Source of the DNA: an uncultured Devosia sp.
Lineage (GTDB): Bacteria; Pseudomonadota; Alphaproteobacteria; Rhizobiales; Devosiaceae
Direction: 5' to 3'
Length of the DNA stretch: 21,660 bases
NCBI RefSeq assembly: GCF_946479885.1
Contig: NZ_CAMLHM010000059.1
Span: forward strand, 1-21,660
Made by a program: the position numbers and the translations under genes
The notes under the pieces: generated by a model
Told to the model about the DNA's origin: nothing
The model's input: the letters and a program-made list of their open reading frames with translations, nothing else
Databases searched by the model: none
Shown here: one piece after another, positions 14,965-21,660 of the stretch
How positions within the stretch are numbered: position 1 is the stretch's first letter
How the letters are laid out: every line of letters begins with the position of its first letter

Positions 14965-15072
14965 CCCTCCCCCTTGCGGGGAGGGATCATGGGTGGGGAT
15001 GTTTAGCCCCGATATCGGGGCTCTCAACACCCCCTCCCACCCTCCCCCGTCGAGGGGGAGGTGCCGCGCGGT
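14965..15072 (-). repeat. Family C repeat, copy 2 (inverted relative to copy 1)
   Basis: The reverse complement begins ACCGCGCGGCACCTCCCCCT, passes GAGGGGGTGTTGAGAGCCCC and GATATCGGGGC, and ends in CCCCACCC and a CCTCCCC hairpin. The match to 13460-13539 extends over about 80 bases. It fills the gap between the two convergent ArsR-SRPBCC modules. Confidence 0.8.
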
Positions 15073-15091
15073 GGATGCGGCAGTCTCTGGA

Positions 15092-15595
15092 TTACCTCTT
15101 CGCCTTCAGCCGCCGCAAAATCTCGTCCACCTTCACCATGCTGGCATTGGCGCCCCATTCCATGCCGGTGGCGACGATGGCGTCGCGCGCCTCGATGGAA
15201 TCGACCTTGCTGACCGAGCGGTAGTAGGTCTTGCCGTCGCGCTCCTCGAAGCGGTGTTCCTCGTAGAACCGATCGTCTTCCGCGAACATGCCTTCGACCA
15301 CGAAGGTGTTGCGGATCATCGTCTTGGGCTCAACGGCCAGATAGGTGCCGAAGAACACGACCTCCGAGCCATCGCTCATGGTCGAGACAATGCGCCATTT
15401 GCCGCCGGTGCGAACATCGTAATGGACGACCTGGTTGTCCTCGCGCGGCCCGAACCAATAGGCCACGTGCTCCTTCTGCGTCCACACAGTCCACACCAGG
15501 TCGAGCGGCGCGTCGAAGGTGCGCGACATGATGATCAAGGGCTCGTTGGCAGGCAGCTCGGTCTTGAAGGGATTGGGAAAAGTCTGGGCGTTCAT
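15092..15595 (-). CDS. SRPBCC/AHSA1-domain protein, second copy
   Basis: The 167-residue START-like protein has IIMSRTFDAPLDLVWTVWT, the YWFGP site and a GGKWRIV hairpin, then a glutamate-rich segment (YEEHRFEERDGKTYY). It ends in a helix, VKVDEILRRLKAKR. AAGGAG stands 8 bases before ATG 15595, and the arsR partner ends 14 bases upstream. It is a paralogue of the protein at 14467-14943, with low identity judged by eye. Confidence 0.91.
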   Translation of the reverse strand: MNAQTFPNPFKTELPANEPLIIMSRTFDAPLDLVWTVWTQKEHVAYWFGPREDNQVVHYDVRTGGKWRIVSTMSDGSEVVFFGTYLAVEPKTMIRNTFVVEGMFAEDDRFYEEHRFEERDGKTYYRSVSKVDSIEARDAIVATGMEWGANASMVKVDEILRRLKAKR

Positions 15596-15609
15596 GTCTC
15601 GTCTCCTTG

Positions 15610-15951
15610 TCAGTTCTTCGTGTCGGTTTGCGGGGTCTGCAGCTTGGTGAGGTAGGCGTCGAGTTGATCGAGGTTCTGCTCCCAGAACTTACGGTAGAAT
15701 TCGACCATGGCGGCCACGTCGCGCATCGGCGCGGCCTCGAGTTTGCAGGGGCGCCATTGCGCCTGCCGGCCGCGGCTGACCAGCCCTGCCCCCTCGAGCA
15801 CCTTGATGTGCTTGGAGACGGCGGCCAGCGTCATGTCGAACGGTTCGGCCAGTTCGTTGACGCTGGCCTCGCCCAAGGCGAGCCGGGCAAGAATGGCCCG
15901 GCGGGTGGGGTCGGCAAGGGCGGCAAGCGTGGTGCTCAGGGCGTCGGTCAT
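15610..15951 (-). CDS. ArsR-family regulator, second copy
   Basis: The 113-residue winged-helix protein has ALADPTRRAILARLALGEA, then NELAEPFDMTLAAVSKHIKV as the recognition helix region and the wing SRGRQAQWRP. There is no ELCVCDL metal site. It is co-transcribed with the second SRPBCC gene. A dyad operator and a consensus promoter lie upstream (15956-16014). The ATG at 15951 has only a weak ribosome site. Confidence 0.93.
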   Translation of the reverse strand: MTDALSTTLAALADPTRRAILARLALGEASVNELAEPFDMTLAAVSKHIKVLEGAGLVSRGRQAQWRPCKLEAAPMRDVAAMVEFYRKFWEQNLDQLDAYLTKLQTPQTDTKN

Positions 15952-15955
15952 CTTA

Positions 15956-16014
15956 ATTCAACCGTTTTGTATAATACTAATTGGTTGAATACTGCGATCG
16001 AGACGGCTTGTCAA
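15956..16014 (-). promoter_or_regulatory. Promoter and dyad operator of the second arsR gene
   Basis: On the minus strand TTGACA (16014-16009) and TATTCA (15991-15986) are 17 bases apart. The dyad ATTCAACC (15990-15983) and GGTTGAAT (15963-15956) covers the -10 and early transcribed region, fitting autorepression by ArsR. cobF begins 30 bases beyond on the other strand, so the operator may also touch its promoter. Confidence 0.7.
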
Positions 16015-16043
16015 CACCCACGGGTCAGGGCAAGGAAACGCTC

Positions 16044-16772
16044 ATGAAAACTCTTCTCGTGGTGGGCATCGGCACCGGCAATCCCGAGCATCTGACGGTG
16101 CAGGCCATCAATGCGCTCAATCGGACCGACGTGCTGTTCATTCCCGACAAGGGCGACGGCAAGGGGGACCTGGCCGATCTGCGCCGCGATATCGTGGCGC
16201 GCTACGTCACCAATCCGGCCAGCCGGACGGTCGAATACAGCGTCCCCAAACGCGACGCCGCCAACCCCGATTACGGCGCCGGCGTCGATGACTGGCATGC
16301 CGCCCTCGCCCAGCGCTTCGAGGCGCTGCTGGCCGATGTGCCCGAAGAGGGTAGCTGCGCCTTCCTCGTCTGGGGTGATCCGGGCCTCTATGATTCCACC
16401 ATCCGCATCATCGAGCGGCTGCGCACCCGCTTCACGGTCGAGATCATCCCCGGCATCACCTCCATCCAGGCCCTGACCGCCGCGCATGGCATCGCCCTCA
16501 ACCGCATCGGCGAGCCCGTGCACATCACCACCGGCCGCCGCCTTGGTCCGGTGCGCGACGACACCGTGGTCATGCTCGATGGCCAGACCGCCTTCTTGGC
16601 GGCCGACCCAGAACTCGACATCTTCTGGGGCGCCTATCTGGGCACACCGGACCAGATCACCATTGCCGGCCGCCTCGGCGAAGTGCGCGACGAGATCGTC
16701 GCCACCCGCAAGGCCGCGCGGGAGCAACACGGCTGGATCATGGACACCTACCTGCTGCGCAAGCGGGACTAA
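16044..16772 (+). CDS. cobF: Precorrin-6A synthase (deacetylating)
   Basis: This 242-residue tetrapyrrole methylase methylates precorrin-5 at C1 with loss of acetate, a step specific to the aerobic cobalamin pathway. The SAM-site motifs are VVGIGTGNPEHLT at residues 5-17 and VWGDPGLYDST near residue 111, followed by IIPGITSIQA. The C-terminal half, with FWGAYLGTPDQ, is typical of CobF. ATG 16044 has AAGGA 7 bases upstream. It stands apart from cobG-J, with a 175-base gap filled by a family A repeat. No cobalamin riboswitch is visible upstream. Confidence 0.93.
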   Translation: MKTLLVVGIGTGNPEHLTVQAINALNRTDVLFIPDKGDGKGDLADLRRDIVARYVTNPASRTVEYSVPKRDAANPDYGAGVDDWHAALAQRFEALLADVPEEGSCAFLVWGDPGLYDSTIRIIERLRTRFTVEIIPGITSIQALTAAHGIALNRIGEPVHITTGRRLGPVRDDTVVMLDGQTAFLAADPELDIFWGAYLGTPDQITIAGRLGEVRDEIVATRKAAREQHGWIMDTYLLRKRD

Positions 16773-16780
16773 CGGGTCCG

Positions 16781-16895
16781 GACCTCGTCCTTCGACAGGC
16801 TCAGAGCCTGCCCCCGCGAAGGCGGGGGATGAGGCCCTCAGAAGAACCGTATCCGCAGTAGACCTCATGGTGGGCCCGTCGAACCACGAGGTCGT
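16781..16895. repeat. REP-like elements, family A, copy 3 (rearranged and apparently interrupted)
   Basis: The first half (CCTCGTCCTTCGACAGGCTC, 16782-16801) is split near 16804 by about 23 bases holding the palindrome CCCCCGC-GAA-GGCGGGGG before GATGAGG resumes. The second half (CCTCATGGTGGGCCCGTCGA...CGAGG, 16862-16891) follows. Both halves match the elements at 382-450 and 3962-4046. Confidence 0.8.
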
Positions 16896-16947
16896 GGCAC
16901 CGCTCATCGCGGTTGGATGTCTCTGCACAATCCGCTAAACCCATTCC

Positions 16948-18135
16948 ATGTCCATCGCCCTGCCCATTGCCGGTGCACGCCGCGGCGCCTGTCCGTCGCT
17001 CGATGCGCCCATGCAGACCGGAGACGGCCTGCTGGCCCGCCTGCGTATTGCCGGCGGCCGGCTGACGCCCGCTGCGCTGGGCAAGCTGGCCAATGTCGCC
17101 GGCAGTTTCGGCAATGGCGCCATCGAGATAACCGCGCGCGGCAACCTGCAGGTCCGTGGACTGCGCGCCGCCGGGGCCGTGCCCTTCGCGCGCGCCGTCG
17201 AGGCGATCGTCGGCATAGAGCGGGGCCTTGTCGTCGAGACGCCGCCGCTGGCCGGCAACGACCCTTATGAGATCCTCGATCCGCGCCCGCTGGCGCGGGA
17301 GATCCGCGACGGTTCGGCGGCGCTGGCGTCGCGTCTTGGACCCAAGGTCACCGTCATCGTCGATGGCAATGGCCAGCTCAACCTGGCCGACCTCAAGGCC
17401 GATATCCGCCTGGTCCCGACGCCCGAAGCCCAGTGGACCATTACCGTCGGCAAGCACTATTTCGGCGCCACGGCGCAGCCGGCCCAAGCCGCTTTGGCGG
17501 TGCTGTCGCTGCTGGCCAGCCATGGTCTGGACGCACGCGCCGCCGACCTGCCGCATATCCAGCTGCTCGCCGCCCTGGGACATCTATGCACCGACGCGCC
17601 AGCGCCGCTGCAACCGGGGACCACGCCCATCGGCATGCGCAACCTGCGGATGGTGACCGTCATCGGCCTCGGCCTGCCGTTCGGGGCCAGCCCATGGCAG
17701 GCGCTGGTCGATCTGGCCGCCCTGGCGCAAAACCATGGCGTCACCGAGTTCCGCCTGGCTCCGCATCATGCGCTTCTCGCCATTGGCGCCGATGACGGCT
17801 TCTCCGACGAGCTCGACGATAGCGATTTCATCATCGACCCGGCCGATCCGCGCCGGCGCATCAGCGCCTGCATCGGCACCGATGGCTGCGCCTCCGGGCA
17901 TATCCCGGCACGCCAGGTCGCCGACCGCCTGGCCGGCGTCATGGAGCACCACGCGGACCTGCATGTCGCCGGCTGCGCCAAGGGCTGCGCCCATCCGCGC
18001 CGCGCCGCATTGACGCTGGTCGGCCGCCCCGATGGATACGGCCTTGTCATTGATGGAACGGCGGGCGATACGCCCGTGACGGTGCTTCGCGCCGACCAGC
18101 TCGCGACCGCGCTCGGTCCCGCTGCGCAAGGATGA
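16948..18135 (+). CDS. cobG: Precorrin-3B synthase
   Basis: This 395-residue monooxygenase belongs to the sulfite/nitrite reductase ferredoxin-like family. It converts precorrin-3A to precorrin-3B and thus marks the aerobic corrin pathway. The N-terminal ferredoxin-like half starts with RRGACPSLDAPMQTGDGLL and has the substrate loop GAIEITARGNLQVRG. The 4Fe-4S ligands are C308-X5-C314 and C343-X3-C347 (ACIGTDGCASG and GCAKGCAHP). ATG 16948 has no clear Shine-Dalgarno, and the sequence in front of it is mostly repeat. cobH starts around its stop codon. Confidence 0.94.
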   Translation: MSIALPIAGARRGACPSLDAPMQTGDGLLARLRIAGGRLTPAALGKLANVAGSFGNGAIEITARGNLQVRGLRAAGAVPFARAVEAIVGIERGLVVETPPLAGNDPYEILDPRPLAREIRDGSAALASRLGPKVTVIVDGNGQLNLADLKADIRLVPTPEAQWTITVGKHYFGATAQPAQAALAVLSLLASHGLDARAADLPHIQLLAALGHLCTDAPAPLQPGTTPIGMRNLRMVTVIGLGLPFGASPWQALVDLAALAQNHGVTEFRLAPHHALLAIGADDGFSDELDDSDFIIDPADPRRRISACIGTDGCASGHIPARQVADRLAGVMEHHADLHVAGCAKGCAHPRRAALTLVGRPDGYGLVIDGTAGDTPVTVLRADQLATALGPAAQG

Positions 18136-18137
18136 CG

Positions 18138-18770
18138 ATGCCCCACTACGACTACATCAAGGATGGCGACGAGATTTACCGCCAGTCCTTCGCCATCATC
18201 CGTGGCGAGGCCGACCTTGCACGCTTTTCTGCGGACGAGGCCGATGTCGCCATCCGCATGATCCATGCCGCCGGTTCAGTCGAGGCCGCCCGGTATTTCG
18301 AGTTCGGCCCCGGCTTCGTCACCGCCGCTCGCGCGGCTCTGGCATCAGGCGCGCCGATCTTCTGCGATGCCGAGATGGTTGCCCGCGGCGTCACCGCCGC
18401 CCGCCTGCCATCGGGCAATGAAGTCATCTGTACCCTGCGCGATCCCGCCACCCCGGCCATCGCGGCCGAAATCGGCAATACGCGTTCAGCCGCCGCCCTG
18501 CGCCTGTGGTTGCCCCGGCTCGCCGGCTCGGTCGTCGCCATTGGCAATGCTCCCACCGCCCTGTTCTTCCTGCTCGAACTGCTGCGCGACGGCGCGCCCA
18601 GGCCCGCCGCCATCCTCGGCATGCCGGTCGGTTTTGTCGGCGCCACCGAATCCAAGGCGGCCCTGGCCGAAAACTCCTATGGCGTGCCCTATGCCATCGT
18701 GCGCGGACGCCTGGGCGGTTCTGCCATGACGGCCGCTGCCCTCAATGGCCTCGCGAGGGCAGGCATATGA
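18138..18770 (+). CDS. cobH: Precorrin-8X methylmutase
   Basis: The 210-residue enzyme moves the methyl group from C11 to C12, giving hydrogenobyrinate. The conserved IRMIHAAGSVE puts the catalytic histidine at position 43 when translation begins at ATG 18138, which is the numbering of the characterised Pseudomonas denitrificans enzyme. AAGGA ends 5 bases before that codon. ATG 18132, in the same frame, overlaps the ribosome site and is less likely. CTLRDPATPA, EIGNTRSAAAL and ILGMPVGFVGATESK are near-invariant CobH motifs. The cobI start overlaps its stop (ATGA). Confidence 0.96.
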   Translation: MPHYDYIKDGDEIYRQSFAIIRGEADLARFSADEADVAIRMIHAAGSVEAARYFEFGPGFVTAARAALASGAPIFCDAEMVARGVTAARLPSGNEVICTLRDPATPAIAAEIGNTRSAAALRLWLPRLAGSVVAIGNAPTALFFLLELLRDGAPRPAAILGMPVGFVGATESKAALAENSYGVPYAIVRGRLGGSAMTAAALNGLARAGI

Positions 18771-19489
18771 GTGGCAAGCTTATCGGTGTCGGCACGGGTC
18801 CCGGTGATCCGGACCTGCTGACCATCAAGGCCGTTCGCGCCATTCAAGGCGCCGATGTCGTTGCCTATTTCGCCAAGCAGGGCAATTCGAGCAATGCCCG
18901 GGCCATCGTGGCCGATCTCATCACCACGCAGGTCGAGGAACAGCTAGGCTATCCGGTCACGACCGAGATTGATCGCCGCCACGACGACTACAAGGCTGCC
19001 ACGTCAGGCTTCTATGCCGAGGCCGCGTCGCGCATCGCCGCCCATCTCGACGCGGGCCGCAACGTGGCGGTGCTCAGCGAGGGCGACCCGCTGTTTTACG
19101 GCAGCTACATGCATATCCATGTTCGCCTCGCCACGCGCTATCCCACCGAGGTGATCCCCGGCATCACGGCCATGTCCGGCTGCTGGTCGGCGGCCGGCCT
19201 GCCGCTGGTGCAGGGCGACGATATCCTCTCCGTGCTCCCCGGCACGCTGGACGAGGTCGATCTACGCACCCGGCTCGACGGCACCGATGGCGCCGTGATC
19301 ATGAAGGTGGGCCGCAACCTGCCCAAGATCCGGCGGGCGCTGGAACTGGCCGGCCGGCTCGATACTGCGGTCTATGTCGAGCGCGGCACCATGGCCAACG
19401 GCCAGTCCATGCGCCTCATCGACAAGGCCGACGACATCGCGCCCTATTTCGCCATTGTGCTCGTCCCCGGCTGGAGCACGCGGCCATGA
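18767..19489 (+). CDS. cobI: Precorrin-2 C20-methyltransferase
   Basis: This 240-residue SAM-dependent methylase of the tetrapyrrole methylase fold makes precorrin-3A. It begins IGVGTGPGDPDLLTIKAV. SEGDPLFYGSYMHIH near residue 105 and VIPGITAMSGCWS follow, as in CobI/CbiL. ATG 18767 overlaps the cobH stop with a GAGGGCAGG ribosome site, and its own stop overlaps cobJ by four bases. The cobG-H-I-J set is therefore a tightly coupled operon. Confidence 0.95.
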   Translation: MSGKLIGVGTGPGDPDLLTIKAVRAIQGADVVAYFAKQGNSSNARAIVADLITTQVEEQLGYPVTTEIDRRHDDYKAATSGFYAEAASRIAAHLDAGRNVAVLSEGDPLFYGSYMHIHVRLATRYPTEVIPGITAMSGCWSAAGLPLVQGDDILSVLPGTLDEVDLRTRLDGTDGAVIMKVGRNLPKIRRALELAGRLDTAVYVERGTMANGQSMRLIDKADDIAPYFAIVLVPGWSTRP

Positions 19490-20241
19490 CTGGGCGCCTG
19501 ATCGTCGTCGGCACCGGCCCGGGCAATCCCGACCAGACCACGCCGGAGGCTCTCGCGGCGATCGAGGCGTCGCATGTGTTTTTCGGCTATGGCCCCTATC
19601 TCGATCGCCTGACCCTTCGCTCCGACCAACGTCGCGTTGCCTCGGACAATCGCGAGGAGCTGGCCCGCGCCAAGGATGCGCTGCATACCGCAGCCTCGGG
19701 CGAGCGCGTCTGCGTCGTGTCGGGTGGCGATCCGGGCGTTTTCGCCATGGCCGCCGCGGTGCTGGAAGCCATCGAGGCTGGCCCACCCGCCTGGCGCGCC
19801 GTCGACCTCCAGATCGTGCCCGGCGTTACCGCCATGCTGGCGGTGGCAGCCCGCGCCGGGGCGCCGCTTGGCCACGATTTCTGCGCCATCTCGCTGTCGG
19901 ACAATCTCAAGCCCTGGACCGTCATCGAGGCCCGCCTGCGGGCCGTTGCCACCGCAGGCCTTGTGATCGCGCTCTACAATCCCATCAGCAAGGCCCGCCC
20001 CTGGCAGTTGGGCACCGCCTTCGCCATCCTGCGCGAAGTGCTGCCCTGGTCGACCCCGGTGATCTTCGGCCGCGCCGCCGGACGCCCGGACGAGGCTATG
20101 TTGATCATGACCTTGGCTGAAGCCGACCCGGCTCGCGCCGACATGGCCACCTGCGTCATCATCGGCTCCCCCGAAACCCGCATCATAGAGCGCGAGGGCC
20201 TGCCCCCGCTGGTGCTGTCGCCGCGAGGCGCCAAGTCATGA
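19486..20241 (+). CDS. cobJ: Precorrin-3B C17-methyltransferase
   Basis: The 251-residue methylase contracts the ring to give precorrin-4. The motifs are VVGTGPGNPDQTTPEA, GYGPYLDRL (typical for CobJ), VSGGDPGVFAMA near residue 79, SLSDNLKPW and ALYNPISKARPWQ. VIFGRAAGRPDE in the C-terminal part is also CobJ-specific. The length is that of the stand-alone enzyme, with no fused CbiG or CobE domain. A repeat-filled gap of 145 bases follows, where several relatives carry cobK. Confidence 0.95.
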   Translation: MTGRLIVVGTGPGNPDQTTPEALAAIEASHVFFGYGPYLDRLTLRSDQRRVASDNREELARAKDALHTAASGERVCVVSGGDPGVFAMAAAVLEAIEAGPPAWRAVDLQIVPGVTAMLAVAARAGAPLGHDFCAISLSDNLKPWTVIEARLRAVATAGLVIALYNPISKARPWQLGTAFAILREVLPWSTPVIFGRAAGRPDEAMLIMTLAEADPARADMATCVIIGSPETRIIEREGLPPLVLSPRGAKS

Positions 20242-20260
20242 GGAGCCGATGCTCTTGCGC

Positions 20261-20357
20261 CTCCCTCCCCCTTGAGGGGAGGGATCGAGGGTGGGGGTCC
20301 CTCAGCGATTCACTGAACCACCCCCCACCCCAACCCTCCCCCTCAAGGGGGGAGGGG
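20261..20357. repeat. Inverted repeat between cobJ and cobL
   Basis: CTCCCTCCCCCTTGAGGGGA...GGGTGGGGG (20261-20297) faces its near-complement CCCCCCACCCCAACCCTCCC...GGGAGG (20319-20356). Each arm holds a further CCCTTGAGGG hairpin. It belongs to the same CTCCCC-type group as the elements near 8041 and 14965. Confidence 0.8.
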
Positions 20358-20386
20358 GCGCTTGCCGCGTCTCTCGGAGGCCGATC

Positions 20387-21592
20387 ATGAGCTGGCTGAC
20401 CATCGTCGGTATCGGCGAAGACGGCCTGGCTGGGCTCGGCGACGCCGCCGAGGCCGCCATTGCCGGGGCAGACCACGTCTTCGGCGGCGCGCGCCATCTC
20501 GAACTCGCCGCGACACTGATAAAGGGCGCGACCCATCCGTGGCAGTCGCCATTCTCGGCTTCGATCGATGCGCTCCTCGACCTGCGCGGCCAGGCCGTCT
20601 GCGTGCTCGCGTCAGGCGATCCGTTCCACCACGGCGTCGGCGCCACGCTGGCCCGACAGGTCGATGCCAGCCAGATGCAGGTCTATCCGCATCCCTCCTC
20701 CTTCAGCCTCGCCGCGGCTCGCCTCGGCTGGCCGTTGCAGGATGTGCTGACCCTGTCGCTGCATGGCCGCCCGCTCGACCTTATCCGCCCGCATCTCCAT
20801 ACCGGCGCGCGCATCCTGGCATTGACCTCGGACGAGCATGGCCCGGCGCAACTGGCCAGGCTCCTCACCGAAGCCGGTTTCGGCATTTCCATCATCACCG
20901 TTCTCGAAGCCTTGGGTGGCCCCAGCGAGACCATCCGCTCGCATGTCGCCATGAGCTTTGCCCTGGATGAGGTCAACCCGCTCAACATCTGCGCCATCAG
21001 CGTCGTCGCCCTGCCCGGCGCTCGTGTGTTGCCGCTGACGCCGGGGCTCGACGATGGCCTCTTCGAGCATGATGGCCAGATCACTAAGCGCGAAATCCGC
21101 GCGCTGACGCTCTCGGCCCTGGCGCCGCGGCGGGGCGAGACGCTGTGGGATGTCGGCGCCGGTTCGGGCTCGATCGCCATCGAATGGATGCTGGCCGATC
21201 CGAGCCTTAAAGCCATCGCCATCGAGGCCGATGCCGAGCGCGCCGCCCGCATCGCACGCAACGCCGCCAGTTTCGGCGTTCCAGACCTGGCGATCATCAC
21301 CGGCACGGCGCCCGAGGCCATGGCCGGGCTCGAACCGCCCCACGCCATCTTCATCGGCGGCGGCGGCTCCGATTCCGGCGTGCTCGACGCCGCCATCGCC
21401 GCCCTGCGCCCCGGCGGCCGCCTCGTCGCCAATGCCGTGACGCTGGAACTGGAGGCCCTGCTGCTGGCCCGCCATGCCGAACTCGGCGGCACCCTCACCC
21501 GCCTCGCGGTGGACCGCGCCGACACCATCGGCAGCATGAAAGCCTGGCGCCCCGCCATGCCGATCGTACAATGGGCGTGGACCAAGCCATGA
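20387..21592 (+). CDS. cobL: Precorrin-6B C5,15-methyltransferase (decarboxylating), CbiE-CbiT fusion
   Basis: This 401-residue bifunctional enzyme methylates C5 and C15 and removes the C12 acetate carboxyl group, giving precorrin-8X. The N-terminal CbiE domain (about 1-200) begins LTIVGIGEDGLAGLG and contains LASGDPFHHGVGATL. The C-terminal CbiT domain (about 225-401) starts at the conserved ITKREIRALTLSAL and has the SAM-binding WDVGAGSGSIAIEW motif. ATG 20387 has CGGAGG 7 bases upstream. The stop lies in an ATGA overlap with a frame that enters a repeat at the window edge. Confidence 0.96.
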   Translation: MSWLTIVGIGEDGLAGLGDAAEAAIAGADHVFGGARHLELAATLIKGATHPWQSPFSASIDALLDLRGQAVCVLASGDPFHHGVGATLARQVDASQMQVYPHPSSFSLAAARLGWPLQDVLTLSLHGRPLDLIRPHLHTGARILALTSDEHGPAQLARLLTEAGFGISIITVLEALGGPSETIRSHVAMSFALDEVNPLNICAISVVALPGARVLPLTPGLDDGLFEHDGQITKREIRALTLSALAPRRGETLWDVGAGSGSIAIEWMLADPSLKAIAIEADAERAARIARNAASFGVPDLAIITGTAPEAMAGLEPPHAIFIGGGGSDSGVLDAAIAALRPGGRLVANAVTLELEALLLARHAELGGTLTRLAVDRADTIGSMKAWRPAMPIVQWAWTKP

Positions 21593-21660
21593 CCATCCGC
21601 TCTTCCTTCACCTCTCCCTTTGGGGGAGAGGTCGACCCTCTTGGGTCGGGTGAGGGGGCC
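21589..21660 (+). CDS. Possible start of a following gene, disrupted or replaced by a repeat (runs off the window)
   Basis: ATG 21589 overlaps the cobL stop as ATGA, the coupling used throughout this operon. The frame stays open to the window edge, but after six or so codons (MTIRSS) it consists of the family B repeat. It may be chance, or the remnant start of a coupled gene. No protein family can be read from it. Confidence 0.2.
   Translation, partial: MTIRSSFTSPFGGEVDPLGSGEGA
21607..21660 (+). repeat. Palindromic repeat, family B, partial copy at the window edge
   Basis: About 49 of 54 bases match 1443-1496, the element inside cydD, including the CACCTCTCCCT arm and the GTCGACC...TTGGGTCGGGTGAGGGGG core. 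It begins 14 bases after the cobL stop. Confidence 0.85.

Noticed and set aside
14467..15595. The two SRPBCC genes as a recent duplication.
   Set aside because: Their sequences share only fold-level features by eye and their lengths differ, so they are treated as separate paralogues.
15952..16947. A cobalamin riboswitch ahead of cobF or cobG.
   Set aside because: The leaders are too short or filled with family A repeat, and I see no B12-box-like conserved core. A covariance search would settle it.
18132..18137. ATG 18132 as the cobH start.
   Set aside because: It overlaps the AAGGA ribosome site. ATG 18138 has correct spacing and restores His43 numbering.
1442..21660. The recurring palindromes as a CRISPR array or transposon ends.
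   Set aside because: Copies are scattered with unrelated spacing and no uniform spacers, and no cas, transposase or target duplication is visible.

Overview
The window is high-GC DNA from an alphaproteobacterium. The aerobic cobalamin genes (cobF, cobG), an Fnr/FixK-type regulator with an N-terminal cysteine cluster, the CueR-copA-copZ arrangement and the many short palindromic intergenic repeats fit the Hyphomicrobiales. A Devosia-like organism is my best guess, but this is inference from style and not a database match. Everything visible is chromosomal housekeeping or accessory metabolism. No transposase, integrase, phage gene, CRISPR array, rRNA or tRNA was seen.

Layout. (1) 1-4781, low-oxygen respiration: the 5' end of cydA (minus strand) diverges from cydDC (plus strand) across one perfect Fnr/FixK box at 331-344, and an Fnr-type regulator gene lies just beyond cydC. 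(2) 5138-8056, copper: a CueR-type promoter with a 19-bp spacer drives copA, cueR and copZ, which are closely packed. (3) 8203-13437, sugar uptake: an ATPase-permease-binding protein operon of the ribose type on the minus strand ends in a strong terminator. It diverges from a lacI-family regulator, with tandem operator-like sites between them. A gamma-glutamylcyclotransferase-like gene follows lacI. (4) 13666-15951: a secreted DUF305 protein, whose upstream region copies half of the copA CueR promoter, then two convergent ArsR-SRPBCC pairs. (5) 16044-21592, aerobic corrin ring synthesis: cobF, a repeat-filled gap, then cobG-cobH-cobI-cobJ with 4-base overlaps or tight spacing, a second repeat-filled gap and cobL. 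cobK and cobM are not in the window.

The unusual thread is the repeats. At least four families of palindromic elements occupy nearly every gap between transcription units. They also touch genes: one sits in frame inside cydD (residues about 333-369), one supplies the likely ATG of cydD, one supplies the last residues and stop codon of copZ, and one begins a few codons into a frame that overlaps the cobL stop. One element appears to be interrupted by another. Two inverted copies bracket the cydDC pair, and two inverted copies of another family bracket the DUF305-arsR-SRPBCC segment.

The regulatory logic can be read in several places: a shared Fnr box for both cyd operons next to a probable Fnr gene, CueR controlling its own operon and perhaps DUF305, LacI controlling the divergent ABC operon, and an ArsR dyad in front of the second arsR.
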